Shown here: piece after piece, positions 45,937 to 54,771 of the stretch
Layout: each line of letters starts with the position of its first letter
Position numbering within the stretch: position 1 is the stretch's first letter
Assembly: GCA_023416735.1 (NCBI GenBank)
Contig: JAEZGX010000017.1
Location: forward strand, 124,001 to 188,000
Length of the DNA stretch: 64,000 bases
Source of the DNA: Verrucomicrobiota bacterium
GTDB taxonomy: Bacteria; Verrucomicrobiota; Verrucomicrobiia; Opitutales; Opitutaceae
Reading direction: 5' to 3'
Program-made: the position numbers and the translations under genes
Notes under the pieces: model-generated
What the model was told of the DNA's origin: nothing
Databases searched by the model: none
The model's input: the letters and a program-made list of their open reading frames with translations, nothing else

Positions 45937-47610
45937 TCAACGCGTGGAGAGGGCGAAAACGGTCGCGATGTCGCTGACGGCATCGCGCGGAGCATCGATG
46001 ACGAGCGAATCGTCGGACTGGACCCAGGTGGGTTTTTCAGCCGAACCGAGCCGGGTCACCTGCTTGATCGGCCGGTCAAGCAGGCCGGTCTTCGTCCCGA
46101 GAGATTTGAGATGAATCGCCGCGGTGGGCGGGCCCATGATAAAAACATAAAGCATGTCGCCTTTGGTCGTGAATCGCACGTCTTCGGCGGTGAACGGCTT
46201 GCTTTTTCCTTCGTTGAACCCCTGCCCCTGCAACGGTGCGTTGCTCGCCATTTGCGGCCCCTCGCCCAGCACTTTCCACGGGCGCGTTCCGTGGATAGCC
46301 TCCTGATTCACTTCCATCCAAGCCGCGATGCCTTCGACGATCGCGAGGGCGTCGGCGTCAGGCGTGCCATCGCCGCGCAGCGGCACACTGAGGAGGAGAT
46401 TGCCATTCTTGCTGACGACATCGATCAGGGTGTGCACGACGGTTTTCGCGGTCTTGTAACCGTGCTGGTCGAACAGACTCTGCTGGTAGTGCCAGTTGCC
46501 GAGACAGGTGTCGGTCTGGAATGGATGCGGCTCGATCTCGTGGCTGACGCCTCGCTCGATGTTCCACGCCATGCACCGACGCTGCTCCGCGTCGAGGATC
46601 TTGTTGAACATCACACCGTCGTCGCCGGGCTCGCGCCACTGGTTGCTTCGGTTGTAGAAATGCGCGGCGATCTTCAGGCCCGCATCGCTCACCGGCCAGA
46701 GCGGCAGCGCGGTATCGTCGAAATAGATCAGGTCCGGCTGGTAGCGGTCGATGAGGTCGATCGTGCGATTGTAGAATTTCTCGCAATACGCCTGGTCGGG
46801 CGGCGTGACACCATCGCCCCAATCCCAGCGGCTATGAATCTTGAGCGGCTCGGCAAAATCGGGAGCCGCTGCGTGGCGCTGCTCGTAAAGCTCCTGCGGA
46901 TCGAGCCCCTCCCACCAAGTGCCTTTCCCGTCCGCGGCGGTGAGTTTCCCGTCGTAGGGCACGCCAGCCAGCGGGCCAGTTTTATCGGCACCTTGCGACG
47001 GTTCATACCAACTCCACGCGTGCGCCGCGTGAACGGAAACGCCGAACTTCAGGCCGTTGGCGCGCGCGGCTTTTGCCCAGCCGGCGATGATGTCTTTCTT
47101 CGGGCCGACGCGGACAGAGTTCCATGACTGATATTTCGAATCCCAGAGGTCGAGGTTGTCATGATGGTTCGCCAAGGCGAAAAAGTATTTCGCTCCGGCG
47201 CGCTTGTAGAGAGCGACGAGTTTCTCCGGATCCCAGTTCTCGGCTTTCCAGCGGTGAATGACATCTTTGAAACCCGCCTTCGAAGGATGGCCATATTTCT
47301 CGCGATGGAAGGCGGTGACATTGGGTCCCCACGCGGGCCCGTCTTCGAAATACAGATGGCGGGCATACCAGTCGCCCATCCCCGGTTCGCACTGCGGCCC
47401 CCAGTGAGCCCAGATGCCAAACTTCGCGTCGCGAAACCACTCGGGCACTTGATATTGTTTCAACGAGTCCCAGCTGGGCGCGAACTTGCCCTCCGCCATC
47501 GGTTGCGCGGCGGTGCTGACGATCACGGTCGGGACGGCGTCGCTGGGAATCTGCGCGGATGCGATGACGGATGCTGCGAGTCCCGCGAAAGAGAGAAGAA
47601 TGCGTTTCAT
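45937..47610 (-). CDS. Alpha-L-fucosidase, glycoside hydrolase family 29
   Basis: The protein is 557 residues from the ATG at 47610, which gives a signal peptide (MKRILLSFAGLAASVIASAQ). The GH29 barrel has WFRDAKFGIWAHWGPQCEPG, WYARHLYF, YFFALANHHDNLDLWDSKYQSWNS, and the probable nucleophile Asp in DLIYFDDTALPLW. LLLSVPLRGDG and a C-terminal beta-sandwich complete it. It removes alpha-L-fucose from glycans, outside the cytoplasm. It lies between GH97 and the esterase group, all on the minus strand. Confidence 0.93.
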   Translation of the reverse strand: MKRILLSFAGLAASVIASAQIPSDAVPTVIVSTAAQPMAEGKFAPSWDSLKQYQVPEWFRDAKFGIWAHWGPQCEPGMGDWYARHLYFEDGPAWGPNVTAFHREKYGHPSKAGFKDVIHRWKAENWDPEKLVALYKRAGAKYFFALANHHDNLDLWDSKYQSWNSVRVGPKKDIIAGWAKAARANGLKFGVSVHAAHAWSWYEPSQGADKTGPLAGVPYDGKLTAADGKGTWWEGLDPQELYEQRHAAAPDFAEPLKIHSRWDWGDGVTPPDQAYCEKFYNRTIDLIDRYQPDLIYFDDTALPLWPVSDAGLKIAAHFYNRSNQWREPGDDGVMFNKILDAEQRRCMAWNIERGVSHEIEPHPFQTDTCLGNWHYQQSLFDQHGYKTAKTVVHTLIDVVSKNGNLLLSVPLRGDGTPDADALAIVEGIAAWMEVNQEAIHGTRPWKVLGEGPQMASNAPLQGQGFNEGKSKPFTAEDVRFTTKGDMLYVFIMGPPTAAIHLKSLGTKTGLLDRPIKQVTRLGSAEKPTWVQSDDSLVIDAPRDAVSDIATVFALSTR

Positions 47611-47794
47611 GACCGAAGGGAGGGAAGAACCGCCGGGCGGCAGCCCGACTCCAGGATGAGATGAGCGGAAGCCAGCGTGAATCACGGCCAGCCAAGGACG
47701 ATTTACGGCGGCCGCTCCGCGTGTTTTGCGGCGACATCCGGCCGACGGTTGCGCGAAGGCGTTACTCGTTGATTCGCTTCGTAGAAAAGAACGC

Positions 47795-48721
47795 TCAGCG
47801 GAAAATCCGCTGGGCAAAATGGTAGAGGTTGCTCGCCCAATGGGCAGGATCGTGACCGAAATCATCGACGTTCCAGAGATGCGGCACGTCGTGTTCTTTT
47901 AGATAGCGGTGCACGCCCTGGGAGAAATTGATGAGGCCGTCCTTGTTGCCGCACGAGAGATAAAGCAGCTTCAGCTTCTCGCGCGCAGCAGCAGGATCGG
48001 GGACCAGTTGCTCCGGCGGCCTGGTGTTCGGCGCCGCCGAGAACGCCCCGATCCACGCAAACGTATCCAAATGGCCGAGACCGAAGTTAAGCGTCTGGCC
48101 GCCGCCCATTGACAATCCCGCGAGTGCGCGGCGCTCGCGATCGGTAAACGCCGCATACTTCGCCTCGATCGACGGGATCAGATGGTCGAACAAGTCGCGC
48201 TCGAACGCAGCGAAACCCGCGACGTTCTCCGGGGCGAAGATGCGGTCGTTGGGCGGTGTGCGGTCGTTGGGCACGGCGCGGCCGTTTGGCATCACGACGA
48301 TCATCGGCGGGGCTTTTCCGTCGGCGATCAGGTTGTCGAGCAGTGCGTCCGGTGTGGCGAAGCGAATCCACTCGGTTTCGTCGCCGCCGATGCCGTGGAG
48401 CAAATAAAGCACCGGATACCGTTTTTCGTCCGAGTATCCTGGAGGCAGATACACGTGCGCCTTTCGGCGTGTGCCGGTCACCTTGGAATCGTATTCGAAC
48501 ACTTCGATGCGCCCGGCAGGCACATCGGCGCGGCGCTGATTGAAGCCCGCCGGCGCGTCGGGAAACGCGCGGACGTCGTCGGCCGCGAGTTCGATGGGTC
48601 GCGCGAAATTCGCGCGAGCCCGTTCCGGCGAAGCCTCCTCCGGCTTCTCCTGGGCCGGCAACGCGACGACCGCAACGCCCAGGACAACAGCAGCGACTCC
48701 GAAAGATGAAAGCTTGCTCAT
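47795..48721 (-). CDS. Exported esterase, alpha/beta-hydrolase (CE1/esterase D type)
   Basis: The protein is 308 residues with a signal peptide (about 1-23). The text RKAHVYLPPGYSDEKRYPVLYLLHGIGGDETEW and PMIVVMPNGR is typical of feruloyl/acetylxylan esterase-like proteins. The nucleophile is in GLSMGG, and the C-terminal His is in DDFGHDPAHW. It has no N-terminal carbohydrate-binding module, unlike two of its neighbours. It is one of four alpha/beta-hydrolases in a row, probably de-esterifying hemicellulose side chains. It lies 25 bp after the next esterase gene in the direction of transcription. Confidence 0.9.
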   Translation of the reverse strand: MSKLSSFGVAAVVLGVAVVALPAQEKPEEASPERARANFARPIELAADDVRAFPDAPAGFNQRRADVPAGRIEVFEYDSKVTGTRRKAHVYLPPGYSDEKRYPVLYLLHGIGGDETEWIRFATPDALLDNLIADGKAPPMIVVMPNGRAVPNDRTPPNDRIFAPENVAGFAAFERDLFDHLIPSIEAKYAAFTDRERRALAGLSMGGGQTLNFGLGHLDTFAWIGAFSAAPNTRPPEQLVPDPAAAREKLKLLYLSCGNKDGLINFSQGVHRYLKEHDVPHLWNVDDFGHDPAHWASNLYHFAQRIFR

Positions 48722-48746
48722 GATGCGGCGCGGGCCGGCGCAAAGA

Positions 48747-49868
48747 TTACTTGAAGAAAAGCTGCAGGGTCTCCGCGAGATAGTGCCGGGCGTTCATCCA
48801 GGTGTGACCGCCCTCGGTGATCAGCGTTTGGTGCTTGAGCCCGCGTTCCTTGACGAAGCCGTTGAAGGCGGTGGCCTGCTGGTAGAGGAAGTCGTCGCGG
48901 CCGACGCCGAGCCAGAGAAGCTTGAGTTGCTGATTGGTTTTCTCCGGTTGCGAAAACACCTCCGGGAAGTGCGTCTGGCAGACCTCGGGGGTGAGATAAG
49001 CGGCGTAGGACGCGATCCAGGCGAATTTGTCGAAATGACTGAACGCCGTGAACAACGACTGGCCGCCGCCGCGGGAGAATCCGGCGATCGCGCGATGTTC
49101 GCGATCCGCGACGACGCGATAGTTGGCTTCGACAAATGGCACCACGTTCGTGAGCAATTCGTCGCCAAAAGTCCGATACATGCCCGCAACCTGCGGCGTG
49201 TCGGGCCGCGGCATGCCCATCATCATGTTGCCATAGGGCATCACGACGATCATCGGCACGGCCTTCTTTTGCGCGATGAGGTTATCGAGGATGAAGTTCA
49301 TGCGGCCGGCGCGGAACCAGGTTTCCTCGGTGTCGGTGGTGCCGCTCACGAGATACAGCACGGGATACTTCTGCGTGCCTTCGCGATAGCCAGGCGGCGT
49401 GTAGATCACGAGCGGCCGCATACGGTTCAGCGTTTTCGATTCGTAGAACGAATACGTCAGCTCGCCATGGGGCACGTTTTGCGCGGCGTGCAGCGACGGT
49501 TGATCGCCGGGAATATCGACAAGGCTCGGCTTGAAACGCTCGTTCGGGAAAACGTCCTGGTTCGACGGGTCGGGCACCCCGACGCCATCAACGACGAAGT
49601 TGTAGGGATAAAGGTTCGGTTCGACCGGCCCCACGGTGATGCTCCACACCCCCGCGTCGTCCTTTTTCATCGGCTGGTTCCCTCTCAGAAACTGGCCGCT
49701 GAGTTCGACCTTCTGCGCATCGGGGGCGCGAAGAGTGAACGTCACCGTGCGATCGGCGTGAACCACCGGGGATTGGATCGGCGGCGTGCGACTCGGCTGG
49801 GCCAAAGCGACGGCGGCGACCGCGCCGATGAGCGCGCAGCTGGAACGACGAAGGAGTGCGGAGATCAT
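48747..49868 (-). CDS. Exported esterase with N-terminal E-set/CBM48-like domain
   Basis: The protein is 373 residues with a signal peptide (about 1-24). A beta-sandwich (about 35-115: VTFTLRAPDAQKVELSGQF, then YNFVVDGVGVPDPSNQDVF) resembles CBM48/E-set domains seen in bacterial feruloyl esterases. The esterase domain follows with MRPLVIYTPPGYREGTQKYP, PMIVVMPYGNMM, the nucleophile in AGFSRGGGQSL, and the final His in TEGGHTWMNAR. It is paralogous to the 407-residue protein at 50703. It lies 4 bp after the alpha/beta-hydrolase gene upstream in the same operon. Confidence 0.91.
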   Translation of the reverse strand: MISALLRRSSCALIGAVAAVALAQPSRTPPIQSPVVHADRTVTFTLRAPDAQKVELSGQFLRGNQPMKKDDAGVWSITVGPVEPNLYPYNFVVDGVGVPDPSNQDVFPNERFKPSLVDIPGDQPSLHAAQNVPHGELTYSFYESKTLNRMRPLVIYTPPGYREGTQKYPVLYLVSGTTDTEETWFRAGRMNFILDNLIAQKKAVPMIVVMPYGNMMMGMPRPDTPQVAGMYRTFGDELLTNVVPFVEANYRVVADREHRAIAGFSRGGGQSLFTAFSHFDKFAWIASYAAYLTPEVCQTHFPEVFSQPEKTNQQLKLLWLGVGRDDFLYQQATAFNGFVKERGLKHQTLITEGGHTWMNARHYLAETLQLFFK

Positions 49869-49872
49869 GAGG

Positions 49873-50661
49873 TCAGTTCGAAGCGACGGGCTTGTTCTTA
49901 TCGTTCACGGAATCCGCGATGAGCGTCGCGACGCCACGCGGGTCCTCCTCTTGCGCGACGTGTCCGCCGGGGAACGTGCGGACGGTCCAGCCGCGCGATT
50001 CGGCGCGCTGCCAGCTCTTGTCGGTCTTCGCGCGTTCTTCCACGGATTTGTCCTTCGGCACGAACGCGACGTAAGTGACGTTCAGCTTCTTCGCAGCGGG
50101 GTTCTTGTAGGAGACCGGCTGGTTGAAGCACTTGATGGAATGTTTCACGTTGTGCGGCGGCTTGGCGTCGGCACCCACCCACGGAACTTGCATGAAGCCA
50201 TCCTTGAAACGGTCGTTGTCGATCGGACCGCGATTGCCGAACATATCCCACAGCGATTGGCCGTCGTCGGGCACCGCGGCATCGAGGAAGACGACGTGTT
50301 TGATCCGCTCAGGCACGCGATCCATCACGCCGGTGACGACCATGCCGCCGTAGCTGTGCCCGGTAAGCACGATGTCGTGCAGATCTTCGAAGAGGATCAG
50401 GTTCACGACGTCGTTGATGTGCGTCTGCAGGTCGACGTCCGGGCTGTTGAGGTGCATGCGCTCGCCGAGACCGGTGAGCGTCGCGCGATAAACCGTGTGG
50501 CCGTCCGCCAGCAGATGATTGCCGGTGCGCTTCCATTCCCAGCCGCCCGCGGTGGCGCCGTGGACGAGAACGAAGGTGTGCTTCTCCTTCGTATCCGCCG
50601 CGTGGAGACCAATCGCAGCGAACAGACTGACGCACAGGAGTGTGAGGAGGGATGTTTTCAT
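49873..50661 (-). CDS. Exported alpha/beta-hydrolase
   Basis: The protein is 262 residues with a signal peptide (about 1-22). It is a classic alpha/beta-hydrolase with the oxyanion HG in FVLVHGATAGGWEW, the nucleophile in LTGHSYGGMV, and a catalytic His in FPGGHVAQEEDP. The text resembles esterases of the salicylate/methyl-ester hydrolase-like group rather than the CE1-type neighbours. Its substrate is unknown. It sits between two CE1-type esterases, 4 bp from one and 41 bp from the other, so it is likely part of the same transcript. Confidence 0.9.
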   Translation of the reverse strand: MKTSLLTLLCVSLFAAIGLHAADTKEKHTFVLVHGATAGGWEWKRTGNHLLADGHTVYRATLTGLGERMHLNSPDVDLQTHINDVVNLILFEDLHDIVLTGHSYGGMVVTGVMDRVPERIKHVVFLDAAVPDDGQSLWDMFGNRGPIDNDRFKDGFMQVPWVGADAKPPHNVKHSIKCFNQPVSYKNPAAKKLNVTYVAFVPKDKSVEERAKTDKSWQRAESRGWTVRTFPGGHVAQEEDPRGVATLIADSVNDKNKPVASN

Positions 50662-50702
50662 GGGGATCGAAGAAAAATGAGGTGTTGCCGAGGCGCGGAA
50701 CG

Positions 50703-51926
50703 TCAGCGGAAGAGTCGCTTGGCCAGTTCGCGAAGGTTGCGGCGCTCCGTGAGCCAGACGTGGCCGGTGCCTTCCGAGGTGTAATATTCATGCTTGATGC
50801 CCAACCGGACGAGGCTCTCGTGAAAACCGGTCAGAGTCGGCATCATGCGCTCAGGTTCCGCCGTGCCGTGGCCGACAAAGACGAGTTTCATCTTCTTGTT
50901 GAACGCATCCGGATCGGCGAAAACGCCGTTGAAATAAGTCTTGGGATCGATCGGCCCTGCGCCGAAGCCCACCGTGCCGCTCAGGCCTCCGATCGACGCA
51001 AATGTATCCAGATTTTGGAGCGCGATCGTGAACGCCTGCATGCCGCCCATGGAAAAGCCGGCGATGGCCCGGTGCTCACGATTCGGAATCGTGCGATAGG
51101 TCGCGTCGACGAGCGGAATCACATCTTTCAGGAAAACTTCTTCCAACGTCTCGAAACGCTGCATGACCCGTTGCCCGAATTCGGTCGGGGTGATGTCCTG
51201 CGCGAACACGCCGGGGCCAAACGGAACATCGGCCTCTCCGGGTTTCTTCGCATACCCGCGCTCCATCACGATCAACATCGGCTTCGCGCTCCCGGCGGCG
51301 ATCATGTTGTCCATGATTTGCGCGACCCGCCCCTGGATCGGCCATGCGCGTTCGTCCTCGCCCCCGCCGTGCTGAAGGTAGAGCACCGGATAACGCGTGC
51401 TTGGATTCGAATCGTATCCGGGGGGCGTGTAGATGAAGAAACGACGCGGACCCTCGGTGACTTTGGAGTGATACCAACGCTGGCGCACCTCGCCGTGCGG
51501 CACATCTTTCGCCTGGTAATAATCGCCTTCGTTGCCGGCCTCCGGAACTTCGAGGCCACTTGTCTGCTTGCCGGCGCCGTAGAAGGTCTCGCTGCCCGGG
51601 TCGTTTACCCGAACGCCGTCGATCACGAGCCAGTAGTAATGAAAGCCGGGCACCTGCGGATCCGTCGTCACCGTCCAGAATCCCTCGGCGTCACGGGTGG
51701 CGTCGTAGGTTTTGTCGGTGTGAAATTGGACGGTTTTCGCGTCGGGCGCTTTGATCCCGAAAACCACGCGGTTGTCGGGCAACAGGCGCGGATACGCCGC
51801 GCCCGGGACATTCGTGGTCGCAGGCACGCCGGGCAGTTCGGCGGCCGAGCCGGCGCTAATGAACAGACCGGTGCAAACGACAAACGAGAGCAGCGCGCGG
51901 CGCATCGAAAAGGCAGACAAGTGCAT
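50703..51926 (-). CDS. Exported esterase with N-terminal E-set/CBM48-like domain
   Basis: The protein is 407 residues from the ATG at 51926; the ATG at 51905 gives an equally good signal peptide (MRRALLSFVVCTGLFISAGS). A beta-sandwich (about 40-130: VFGIKAPDAKTVQFHTDKTY, FHYYWLVIDGVRVNDPGS) precedes the esterase domain. That domain has RRFFIYTPPGYDS, YPVLYLQHGGGEDERAW, the nucleophile in AGFSMGGMQAF, and the final His in GTGHVWLTER. It is the same architecture as the protein at 48747. Such enzymes often remove feruloyl or acetyl groups from xylan. GH39 lies 131 bp upstream. Confidence 0.92.
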   Translation of the reverse strand: MHLSAFSMRRALLSFVVCTGLFISAGSAAELPGVPATTNVPGAAYPRLLPDNRVVFGIKAPDAKTVQFHTDKTYDATRDAEGFWTVTTDPQVPGFHYYWLVIDGVRVNDPGSETFYGAGKQTSGLEVPEAGNEGDYYQAKDVPHGEVRQRWYHSKVTEGPRRFFIYTPPGYDSNPSTRYPVLYLQHGGGEDERAWPIQGRVAQIMDNMIAAGSAKPMLIVMERGYAKKPGEADVPFGPGVFAQDITPTEFGQRVMQRFETLEEVFLKDVIPLVDATYRTIPNREHRAIAGFSMGGMQAFTIALQNLDTFASIGGLSGTVGFGAGPIDPKTYFNGVFADPDAFNKKMKLVFVGHGTAEPERMMPTLTGFHESLVRLGIKHEYYTSEGTGHVWLTERRNLRELAKRLFR

Positions 51927-52056
51927 GGGGGCGTCCGGGTTGGGGTGAGACGATCGAGGGGAACGCAATCAAGGCGCGCCTCCGAGACGGCGAAAGAACT
52001 TCCCCGCCTAACCGTAATGGACCGGCAAACGCACTCGCGCCGGTCCCCGGCCCGCC

Positions 52057-53766
52057 TCACTTCAACGGGATCTCGATCAACGCGACCGACTGCCGAAGTA
52101 GTGAGAACTCGAATACGGCCGATCCGTCGGACTGCGTGGAGGGCGCCAACGCCGCGGACTTCAGCGTCGCGGCGTCGTGCAGGATCGCCACGTGTTTCGG
52201 CAGCGGCGCCTGCGGCTCGCCGAGCGCGCGCCAGGCGGTGAAAGCGTTGGCGTTGTGCTCATCGACGCGCGTGACCGTGACCGCCTCCAGATCGTGTCGG
52301 GCGGAAAGTCCATCAACGCGGAGCCTCACCGGCGTCGGCTCGTCGAAACCGTCGGCGACATCGTGATAGTTCCACACCAGAATACGCAGCGCGCCGTCCT
52401 CACTCCGCGTTCCAACGATGCCGACATCCGGCGCGCCGCGCACACTGCGTGCAATAATGTCCGGGGAAGGAATCATTCCGGTCGAAGTCGACTCGACCCG
52501 GGTGCGGCCCAGTTTCGCGAAGAGTTTGAAGGCGTTAAAAACAGGAAGCGCGACTTCGTTGGTCGTGAGCGCGCGCAGGCCGTTGAACCACGGTTGATCG
52601 TGAAAGGTGAACGCCCACGAAACCGCGCCCTGCAAGTTGCCGCCGTGACTCGCGACGAGATCCTGCTTCCGCATAAACGACGCCGCCGTGTAGGAGGCAA
52701 ACTGCGACGTGCGGCGATAGTCGCGTTGCGGATCGAGCGTCGATGGGCAGCCAGCGCAGCCTTCAGGATCGGACTCGCCGATGTAAACCGGCAGCTGCGC
52801 GTATTCTGGAAAACGCGCGATAATCGTGCTGTAGGTATCGATCGTTTTCAGGTGATTTCGCAGGTCCATCTCGACGCGCTGCTTGTCGTCGAGCCGGGTC
52901 AGCCCCTTCGCGTGATAGGCGACGAAATCGAGCGGCGCGCCGACAGCGCCGGTGGCAGCGTTGCGGCCGGAGCGGCAATGCTCGAGAAACGCGATCATGA
53001 ACTCGTCGCCTTTCTTCCAGGCGGGATCGGTCGTGTGCGGCGCACCGACACGCGCTTCCGGCACCACTTTTTTCACCGCGGCCGAGAAGTGATCGAAGAG
53101 GCGACAATACTCCTCGACCGTCCCTTTGAAGTAAGGCGATTCGGGCTCATTCCACAGTTCCCACAACCACGACGCCACCGCGCTCCGGCCGTAACGTTCC
53201 ACGCAGTGGCTCACCCACGCCTCGATGAACGTCTGCCACTTCCGATAATCCTTGGGCGGATAATACGCGCCGCCCGACAAAATGTCGTTCGAGGGCAACC
53301 CGCGCTTGGTCAGCGTCGGCGTATAGGGCTCGGGCTTCGACGACAAAGCCTGCGGCATGAAACTCGCCTGCACGAAGGGCTCGATCCCCGGCCGCGTCAG
53401 TTCGTCCATGATCGCGTCGACGATCTTCCAGTTGTAAACGGGGTTTCCCGCGGCGTCCTCGGTGTAAACATTCGTGCTCGACCACTTCAGCGCGAGGGTG
53501 CCGTCGCCACTCGTATGCAAATGATGGACCCGAATTCGGACGGGTTCCGTTTCGCTGAGGCGGTTGAGCTCGCCGAGCAGATGCTTGCCCTCGCGCGTGA
53601 GCGTCGTGAGCGCTTCATCGTAGCCGAAATAGTTCCAGATCGGCCGAAGCTCGGTGGTGGGACGATCGGCCCGCACGGTCATTTCAACCGCGGGGTCGTT
53701 CGCAAAAACGGGAGCGCAAAGCGCGACGAGCCCAAGGGGGCAAAGCAACGATTTTAAGGAGATCAT
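52057..53766 (-). CDS. Glycoside hydrolase family 39 (beta-xylosidase type)
   Basis: The protein is 569 residues with a signal peptide (about 1-23). The clan GH-A barrel has IRVHHLHTSGDG, the acid/base Glu in LWELWNEPESPYF, and the probable nucleophile Glu in LPVYIGESDP. The C-terminal beta domain has ILVWNYHDVADGFDEP, the usual GH39 closing region. Beta-xylosidase is the most common activity. It is the first gene of the minus-strand GH39-esterase group. A palindrome containing an ATTGTAT box lies 96-115 bp upstream of its ATG, between it and the AraC-type gene. Confidence 0.92.
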   Translation of the reverse strand: MISLKSLLCPLGLVALCAPVFANDPAVEMTVRADRPTTELRPIWNYFGYDEALTTLTREGKHLLGELNRLSETEPVRIRVHHLHTSGDGTLALKWSSTNVYTEDAAGNPVYNWKIVDAIMDELTRPGIEPFVQASFMPQALSSKPEPYTPTLTKRGLPSNDILSGGAYYPPKDYRKWQTFIEAWVSHCVERYGRSAVASWLWELWNEPESPYFKGTVEEYCRLFDHFSAAVKKVVPEARVGAPHTTDPAWKKGDEFMIAFLEHCRSGRNAATGAVGAPLDFVAYHAKGLTRLDDKQRVEMDLRNHLKTIDTYSTIIARFPEYAQLPVYIGESDPEGCAGCPSTLDPQRDYRRTSQFASYTAASFMRKQDLVASHGGNLQGAVSWAFTFHDQPWFNGLRALTTNEVALPVFNAFKLFAKLGRTRVESTSTGMIPSPDIIARSVRGAPDVGIVGTRSEDGALRILVWNYHDVADGFDEPTPVRLRVDGLSARHDLEAVTVTRVDEHNANAFTAWRALGEPQAPLPKHVAILHDAATLKSAALAPSTQSDGSAVFEFSLLRQSVALIEIPLK

Positions 53767-53861
53767 GAGGCGCGGGGGCGGAGTTGAAAAGACGCCATGA
53801 ACAGCGTCGGGGGTGAGACGATGCTACGCGCATTTCCGTCAATCCGCTAGGATCGATGCGG

Positions 53862-53881
53862 CGGAAAATTGTATATTTCCG
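53862..53881. promoter_or_regulatory. Putative operator upstream of GH39
   Basis: CGGAAA (53862-53867) and TTTCCG (53876-53881) form a perfect 6-bp inverted repeat around ATTGTATA. The ATTGTAT heptamer matches the two ATACAAT boxes in the AraC-type gene promoter. It lies 96 bp before the GH39 ATG. Confidence 0.45.
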
Positions 53882-53890
53882 ACGCGTCCC

Positions 53891-54628
53891 CTACGGCGAC
53901 GTGCTGGCTTGGAATCGCTTCCGATACGCCAGCGGGCTGGTCTCGAACACGGTGCGAAAATGGCGGATGAAACTGCTGTGATCGTAAAACCCGCATTCCT
54001 GCGCGATGTCCGTGATCGGTCGGTCAGTGTAGCGCAGGCGATCGCTGGCAATCAGCACCCGCAAGCGGACCACAAACTGCCGCGGACTCATGCGAAACGT
54101 GGCGTGGAATCGCCTTTCCAACTGCCGTTGTGACAACCCGATGCTGCGCGCGAGCGCGGGGATCGAGACGGAACTCGCATAGTTTGCGCGGATCCGTTTC
54201 ACGAGGTCGAGCACCGGGTCCTGTGAGCTGTTGAGCAGGTCTTCATAGCTTTGCACCGTGCCGCAAATCCCACACACGCGTCCGCTCCGGTCGAAGAGCG
54301 GAATCTTTTGCGTGATAAACCACTCGGGCAGCCGCTCGCGCGTCGGAAACAATTCCACCAGATTGAGCAACGGAGCGCCCGTCGAGAGCACGATACGATC
54401 GTCCGCCAGGAACTTCCGCGCCATGTAAGCGGGGAAAAGCTCGTCGTCGGTGCGGCCTTGCAGTTCCTCCGTCGTCCGCACACCGCAGTGATGTGCGAAT
54501 TCGAGATTGCCGGTGACGATCCGCGACTCGCGGTCCTTCACGAAATAGATCAGATCGGGAATGTAGTCGAAGAGCTGGTTGACCGATCGGGCGGGATCCA
54601 GCCGGGAGAACCACGTGCGCAAATTCAT
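53891..54628 (-). CDS. AraC-family regulator with PAS-like sensor domain
   Basis: The protein is 245 residues from the ATG at 54628; a TTG at 54646 is an alternative. The N-terminal 130 residues are PAS-like (LFDYIPDLIYFVKDRESRIVT, then a run ending WFITQKIPLFDRSGRVCGICG). The C-terminal AraC DNA-binding domain (about 145-245) has two HTHs: VSIPALARSIGLSQRQLERRF, and ITDIAQECGFYDHSSFIRHF with FETSPLAYRKRF. It probably controls the adjacent hydrolase and sugar-oxidation genes in response to a small ligand. It has a divergent neighbour on the other side. Confidence 0.9.
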   Translation of the reverse strand: MNLRTWFSRLDPARSVNQLFDYIPDLIYFVKDRESRIVTGNLEFAHHCGVRTTEELQGRTDDELFPAYMARKFLADDRIVLSTGAPLLNLVELFPTRERLPEWFITQKIPLFDRSGRVCGICGTVQSYEDLLNSSQDPVLDLVKRIRANYASSVSIPALARSIGLSQRQLERRFHATFRMSPRQFVVRLRVLIASDRLRYTDRPITDIAQECGFYDHSSFIRHFRTVFETSPLAYRKRFQASTSP

Positions 54629-54640
54629 GGTGTCGAAAAA

Positions 54641-54668
54641 ATACAATTATGGGCCCACTCGATACAAT
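54641..54668. promoter_or_regulatory. Paired ATACAAT boxes in the divergent AraC/epimerase promoter
   Basis: ATACAAT occurs at 54641-54647 and again at 54662-54668, exactly 21 bp apart, two helical turns. Direct repeats with this spacing are the normal AraC-type operator form. They lie 13 bp upstream of the regulator's ATG. A third copy, on the other strand, lies upstream of GH39. Confidence 0.55.
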
Positions 54669-54771
54669 CTGACGGAGCTGAAATCCGATAGATTCATCGT
54701 GCCTTGAAATCCCTCGGCCGCGGCTTGCCTTTCCGGCCGCCGTGCTCCCCTTCCATCCCCCTCTTTGCGTC

